Origin: Blasia pusilla | Lineage: Eukaryota; Marchantiophyta; Marchantiopsida; Blasiales | NCBI GenBank assembly: GCA_050084515.1 | Contig: CM114273.1 | Coordinates: 29,140,001-29,204,000, forward strand | Length of the DNA stretch: 64,000 nucleotides | Direction of reading: 5' to 3' | Part shown: piece after piece, positions 59,237 to 64,000 of the stretch | How positions within the stretch are numbered: the stretch's first letter is position 1 | How the letters are laid out: every line of letters starts with the position of its first letter | The notes under the pieces: model-generated | What the model was told of the DNA's origin: nothing | The model's database searches: none | What the model saw: the letters and a program-made list of their open reading frames with translations, nothing else | Made by a program: the position numbers and the translations under genes

Positions 59237-59784
59237 AGAAAGAGGAGATAATATCTGAGAGTCGAGAGAACGAGAGAGCGGAGCTGTGCCTTGAAGTACT
59301 TGACAGAAACCTTGAAATTCCCTTCGCCCCTTTGCCGCGAATCACCACCTTGCCTTTTCACCACCTCCTGTGTCACGTTGTTCAGATCCTCTGTGTGGGA
59401 TAGTGTGAAGACTACTCCAACTTAGAGAGAGCGCATAGTTTATGGGCTATTCTAAATTTCTCTACTCGTCTAGTGAGCTACCAAGTGTCATATTACGGCT
59501 CGTTAGTTCGAAAGGGTGTGATCAAATAAAATCTTCGTGAAATAGGACCCCTCCAAATATAAGGTTGTCTATTCAAATAGAAGGTCGTCTAAAAATTTTA
59601 ACTCTTTCGTGAAATAACATCCCCTCCGAACTTTCCCATAGATTTGGTTTTTTTTTTTTTTTTTTTTAACTTTTTCTTCAAAGCTGCCATTTCAAGATGA
59701 TTGCTTATGGAAGGCTTCACTTCTTTGGGAAAAAAAAAACCATAAGAGGTAACCCCCTCCCCCCTCCTCGCATTATAGTATAGA

Positions 59785-62018
59785 TTTATCACATTAACCA
59801 ATTATAGATGGACAGTAGGCATAACTTTCATCCACGGTGCCAAAAAATCATACAAACAAACCAAAGTAGCCTGCCTAATCCAAAAAAAAAAAACGAAACA
59901 TACATGTAGGGGTCGTACAGAAAAAATATTTAAGGAATGAAAATTGCTCTCCCTCCTGACCCGTGCATACAATCTTCATGGTTGAAAATGCCAAGTGTCA
60001 AGAAGAAAATAGTTTGCAAAATGAAGGGTCACTCTCCAGTAAAATTGTAGTAATTAGTGTGATTTTTTTCACGTAAAATTATTTGCTCTTCTTTTTAAAT
60101 GAATTTTCAAATTCAAAAAGTTTACATAAAAGAAATTGTGCTTTTTTAAGACTATTGTTGACGGGTCTACTCTTCTTATATTGGATACAAGTGGGCACCC
60201 ATACAATGCACTTGTCATTGTGGTAAGAATGTAACTAAGGACTCGGCTTGCATTTTAAGTCAATTCTGAGCGATCTTATTGGCTAAGGGGGCAAAGTGTC
60301 AACATGAGAGGAGTTTGAAAATTGAAAGGCATCATGCAATGATAATATAGATGATCACTATATTTCACTTTCTTTCGGTTTATTATGTTCTATATTGCCT
60401 TGCATGTCATAGTTATTATTCATTTTATTCTCATGAAGTTTGGATAATCCATCTCCTCCTAAACTGGAGATATTGTGCATCTTTTGTTAGGCTCTATGAA
60501 TAAAAAATGTATTTTGATAATTAGTGTGACTCTTTCCAAGTCCACTTTTTTTTCCTTTTTTAAAGATTTTAAATCCAACAATTTAAAAAAAAAAGTGTTT
60601 TTAAAGTCTATTATTGATGGGTCCCACTCTTCTTACAATGAGTATTATCATTATATTTCCACTTTCTTTCACTTTATTATGTTTTCTCTTGTCTTTAATG
60701 ACAAGTCTATATTTGATACTATTACCATGGAGTTGGACAATACATCTCCTCACTAATCTTGACATCGTACGTCATGATATTCTTGGTGAAGCTCTAGATG
60801 AGTCTACGTAGATGTTGTTGTCTTGGTGCACAAGATAACAATCTCAAAGAAGGTTGCATTCTTGTATGGTGGAGTCTCATGTGGATGCATATCCTCATTT
60901 CGATTAACACTCCATACATCTCATATAGGCAAGATTTCTTTTATAAAAGATGTCATCTACTTCTTCCTTCGTTTGGATGGTGCAAGGTGTGATTTATCAA
61001 TGGATTCATTATGCATCTGCGCACATATATGTCAAGGGGATATTGTATACCTACATTTGTTACATGTTGTATTGGAAATACTTCCTCTCACTACTTGGGA
61101 TTGGGTAATCCCCAAAGTCTTTTTTGCAAGTCCTATTTTGGCTTGAACTAATCCTTTGTGAGTGTACTACAAGTAATTTTTTGTGAGTCGTAATTGTATG
61201 AGTCTCTTGCAAGTATGTTGCAAGTGACGAAAAAATTTGTGAGTAATTTTATTTTATGAGTACGAATTTTTCTGCAAGTGTGGAAAGCCGCAAAATACTT
61301 TCAAAATAGTAGCCAAAAAATTGTGAGTTTAACTACCTCACAAGTTTAAATTTAGTTTGAAAATATTATTTTGAATTATGAGAGGATTTGCAAGTTACTT
61401 GGATTCCTACAACTAGGACTTGTAATATGCAAGCATAATGAGGTGGAGCCTCATCATACAATGATAAAATAGTGTAGAATTCTAATAATGTCCTATAAGT
61501 TATTTTCTCTCTTGTCGTGATAGCAAATAGATATTGGGATTAATACAAGGTGCAAGTGTCTATGTTGATAAGGTTGAAGTTGATCATGGAGGAGGTACAA
61601 AGTGTCTTGTCTTTATGGCATAACTCTTTGCAAATAGCAAAGTCTTCATTGGTAGACTACAAACAAGGTTGGGAAATTGAAACAAACCACATGCATGCTC
61701 AATACAGAAGAATCTCAAACCTTTAAGAAATATTGCTAACAACTCCAAATTGATTGTTAGGGAGAATTGCATTTAGACTCTATGACAGAAGAAGCTTGTG
61801 AATGGAGGAAGTTATGAAAATGGATAAGAGAGAAGAGGAAAGGAATATGTAGAAGGGTGAGATATATGATAGATCATGAGGTAATGATGTTGTTCATGTT
61901 TTCTACAAATATTTTGCACGATAAATTAATATTTTGAAGAATGTCATAACTCAAAATGATGAATAGTTTTTACTCTACTATCTCTAGGTCTATATTGTAT
62001 CCCAATTTGCCCAACAAC
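59785..62018. other. Intergenic DNA, no gene recognised
   Basis: AT-rich. Frames at 60475-60756 and 60823-61146 have no recognisable similarity. It contains the mini-Helitron at 60188-60351 and a degenerate relative near 59940-60060. Confidence 0.4.
60188..60351 (-). mobile_element. Mini-Helitron (164 bp)
   Basis: Minus orientation. The 5' end is TCTATATTATCATTGC after an A. The 3' end is CTTG before a T, with a subterminal 'caagtgcattgtatgggtgc' stem-like region. The terminal CTTG deviates from CTRR. The interior matches the element at 1675-1857. Confidence 0.6.
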
Positions 62019-62485
62019 CATGGTTTTCACAAAAACGAACATGTCCTTCCACAGAATGAACATGCCCCACGGGTTCCCTGCCCAAGTTTTTTTGATACCC
62101 CAGTGACTCGCGCAGGCTTGGGACATGGGAACGGATGCGGGCTCAAATTATGGAAGGTGGGTAGGAATCGGTCCGCACGTAGCCCGCCCTAAACCTGCAT
62201 TGGCTCATGGCAGGCCCGCATAAGGCTCCACAAAAACAAACTCAGGCCTTGCAAAGGGCGAGCGTGGGCTCGGGCCGAAGCCCTAAACCCAAGCTCGCGC
62301 GACGCAGGCACAAGCCTGCCCTCCACGGTCCAATGCGGGTTTAGGGTGGGCCAATGCAGGCTGGCCGAGCTCGGATGTACGTTGTGCGCTCAGGTGTAGG
62401 CCGCACGTACTCACACCTGCGTAGATATGTCTGTCCTAGGGACGAACATGTCCGTAAACACGGACTTTGTCCATGAGCAACCTTG
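62019..62485 (-). mobile_element. hAT-type MITE, copy 3 (inverted, enlarged)
   Basis: Begins CATGGTTTTC and ends GCAACCTTG, the reverse orientation of copies 1 and 2. The flanking 8-mers are CCAACAAC and ACAACAAC (7 of 8). The ends share 'gtccgt' motifs, but the interior (about 62100-62400) is a GC-rich segment with 'gggctcgggccgaagcc' that is absent from the other copies. It may be captured or unrelated inserted DNA. Confidence 0.65.
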
Positions 62486-64000
62486 ACAACAACAAGCTGC
62501 AAGAGGAGTGTAACAAGCTATAAGAGATTATGTTGTTTTCGGTTCCTTATGTGATAGATCCTTACTCGACTATAATAAATGAAGGTGGGACTTTGTTCAT
62601 ACCATCTCCAAAAACATCGGAGGCATTCTGTGCATACAAAGCTTGGGTTGCTCTTGATAGCAAGCACTTAACTGTAACACTTTGAACCTTGGAGTACGAG
62701 AAAAAGTTGAAAATGACGAAGTATATTCTTGATACTTAATAGCCTCAAACCTTTAAGCAGTATTATGTTGAGCGACACATTGTGTGTACATAAGAGTTCA
62801 TGATAGACTCAATCTCTAAGGAATCACACTTGTGGAGGGAATTAGACCGATTAACCTGCTTATGATTTTGTGGCAAAATGAAATGAGGATGGTGGTAGTT
62901 TAGGGACTTACTCATATATAGACATGAGGTATTCTTTGGATTATAATAAAAAAATTATTATTCATATTGCATAATCATTGCGTTTGTCACTGTACATCGG
63001 GATGTAAAATATCATCTTTCCGCTAAGAGTGCATATGTCTACTCCTATAAACATGTGTCACAACATACTTCTACTATTAAAGTGAAGGGTGATCAAGGTA
63101 GAAACATTGCTCCACTTATGCATGAAGGACAAAGGGTTCATTGCTCTCTCTACCATCTTGTTGGTGGAATTCTGTATCCATCTTCATTCTAAACCTACCA
63201 CAATCATCCATGACGATACACTATGCTAGGTTAGAGAGTGTATCTTATACCATTGGCATTGCAAGGCAATCACTTTGAAGGTGGGGAAGTCCAACTCTAA
63301 TACCACCTCTAACACTCCAAAATATGGGAAGTCCCCTTTGACAATGTTTGAGTCGTGTTTGGATGCTCGCAACTCTTGCTCAAAAGTGCAACGTATTATG
63401 TTGTTTTGAGTTTGAGTATGTCTACTTTGAATATAACACATTTTTCATGGAAAATAGACTAGACATGCTCTCATAGAAGTATCAAATATCATCACTATCG
63501 TAGGGAAAATACTCAAAATATATTGCAGTCCAACTCTAAAATCTCCTACAAAATGCAAAAATAATGGTCACTCCCTCCCTCCCCGCAATCACATTCATCT
63601 TATGTCAAGATGCTCGTGATTCTTGCTCAAAGATATTGCATACTTCGTATTGCGTATGTGTATGACGCTCATCTAATGCTTTCATCCAAAAATGACCATC
63701 ATCCTCTTGTACCTAGGTAAGATACTAAGAAGTCATCTTAGGCCAACATCCTCTCCCTCATATTTAAGTCATTTTGAGGGTTATCCCTTAAATCCTCATA
63801 AAAAAAAGGCTCATCAAAGCATGTCCACCATATACATCTCGAATTGAGGAAATCGTACCTATAAAATTGTGTTATTGAGAGTATCTCAACTATCCGATTA
63901 TGCAAAAGTTGCTTGTGAGGAAAAATATGTGTCTGAGACAATCTCACATTAGACATGTGATGCACATGCATGCTCCATGTGCTCTATCAATATCAATATC
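62486..64000. other. Intergenic DNA to the window end
   Basis: AT-rich, with short minus-strand frames (63226-63441, 63738-63971) of no recognisable kind. No gene or repeat is supported. Confidence 0.45.

Larger units (their letters stand above)
49529..59784 (-). mobile_element. Autonomous-type Helitron, full length (10.26 kb)
   Basis: On the minus strand it begins at 59784 with TCTATACTATAATGCGAGG directly after an A. It ends at 49529 with CTAG directly before a T, preceded by a short subterminal hairpin around GTGCATCACAC. A rolling-circle Rep and a PIF1-like helicase lie in the same orientation between these ends. 5' TC, 3' CTRR and insertion between A and T are the Helitron hallmarks. 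The coding region is decayed, so it is autonomous by design but now inactive. The short Helitrons elsewhere in the window share its ends. Confidence 0.88.

Overview
This window is nuclear DNA of a green plant. Three spliced host genes with GT-AG introns sit in AT-rich, repeat-rich intergenic DNA. The products are plant-type: a cyanobacterial-type M16 protease with a plastid and lumen presequence, SRP19, and a plastid UreH/NiCoT-like membrane protein. The Ty3/gypsy polyproteins resemble those I associate with streptophyte algae and seed-free plants, so a bryophyte-grade or other seed-free plant is my best guess. I cannot name the species. No rRNA, certain tRNA, CRISPR or bacterial feature is visible.

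Layout. 1-3417 is intergenic, with a hAT-type MITE, Helitron-like fragments and a (TC)n tract. 3418-8331 (+) is a 13-exon M16 metallopeptidase; the exons I traced join to exactly 642 codons. 12749-14140 (+) is SRP19 in three exons. 15734-34430 is a cluster of Ty3/gypsy LTR elements with LTRs in alternating orientation (+,-,+,-,+). It holds three gag-protease copies and one degenerate RT-RNase H-integrase copy. 35244-39000 has a second MITE with a perfect 8-bp target duplication and three short Helitrons. 41622-43580 (-) is the UreH-like gene. 47860-49060 is a GC-rich island of unknown meaning. 49529-59784 (-) is a full-length Helitron of about 10.3 kb with both termini and a decayed Rep-helicase gene. 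59785-64000 is gene-poor, with one more mini-Helitron and a third, inverted MITE copy.

The most interesting signal is in the gypsy family. Downstream of gag, the CCHC knuckle and the aspartic protease lies the start of a Dnmt3-like C5-cytosine methyltransferase (motif I, DLFGGISTGL). The pol-bearing copy has a PHD-finger-like Cys/His module after its integrase. Together they suggest a retrotransposon lineage that carried both a DNA methyltransferase and a chromatin reader. Every copy here is broken (stops, frameshifts, YIDD to YIGD, truncation before the methyltransferase PCQ motif), so the architecture is inferred from separate fragments.

The host genes are not obviously linked in function. 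The M16 protease and UreH-like protein are both predicted plastid proteins; SRP19 belongs to the cytosolic signal recognition particle.
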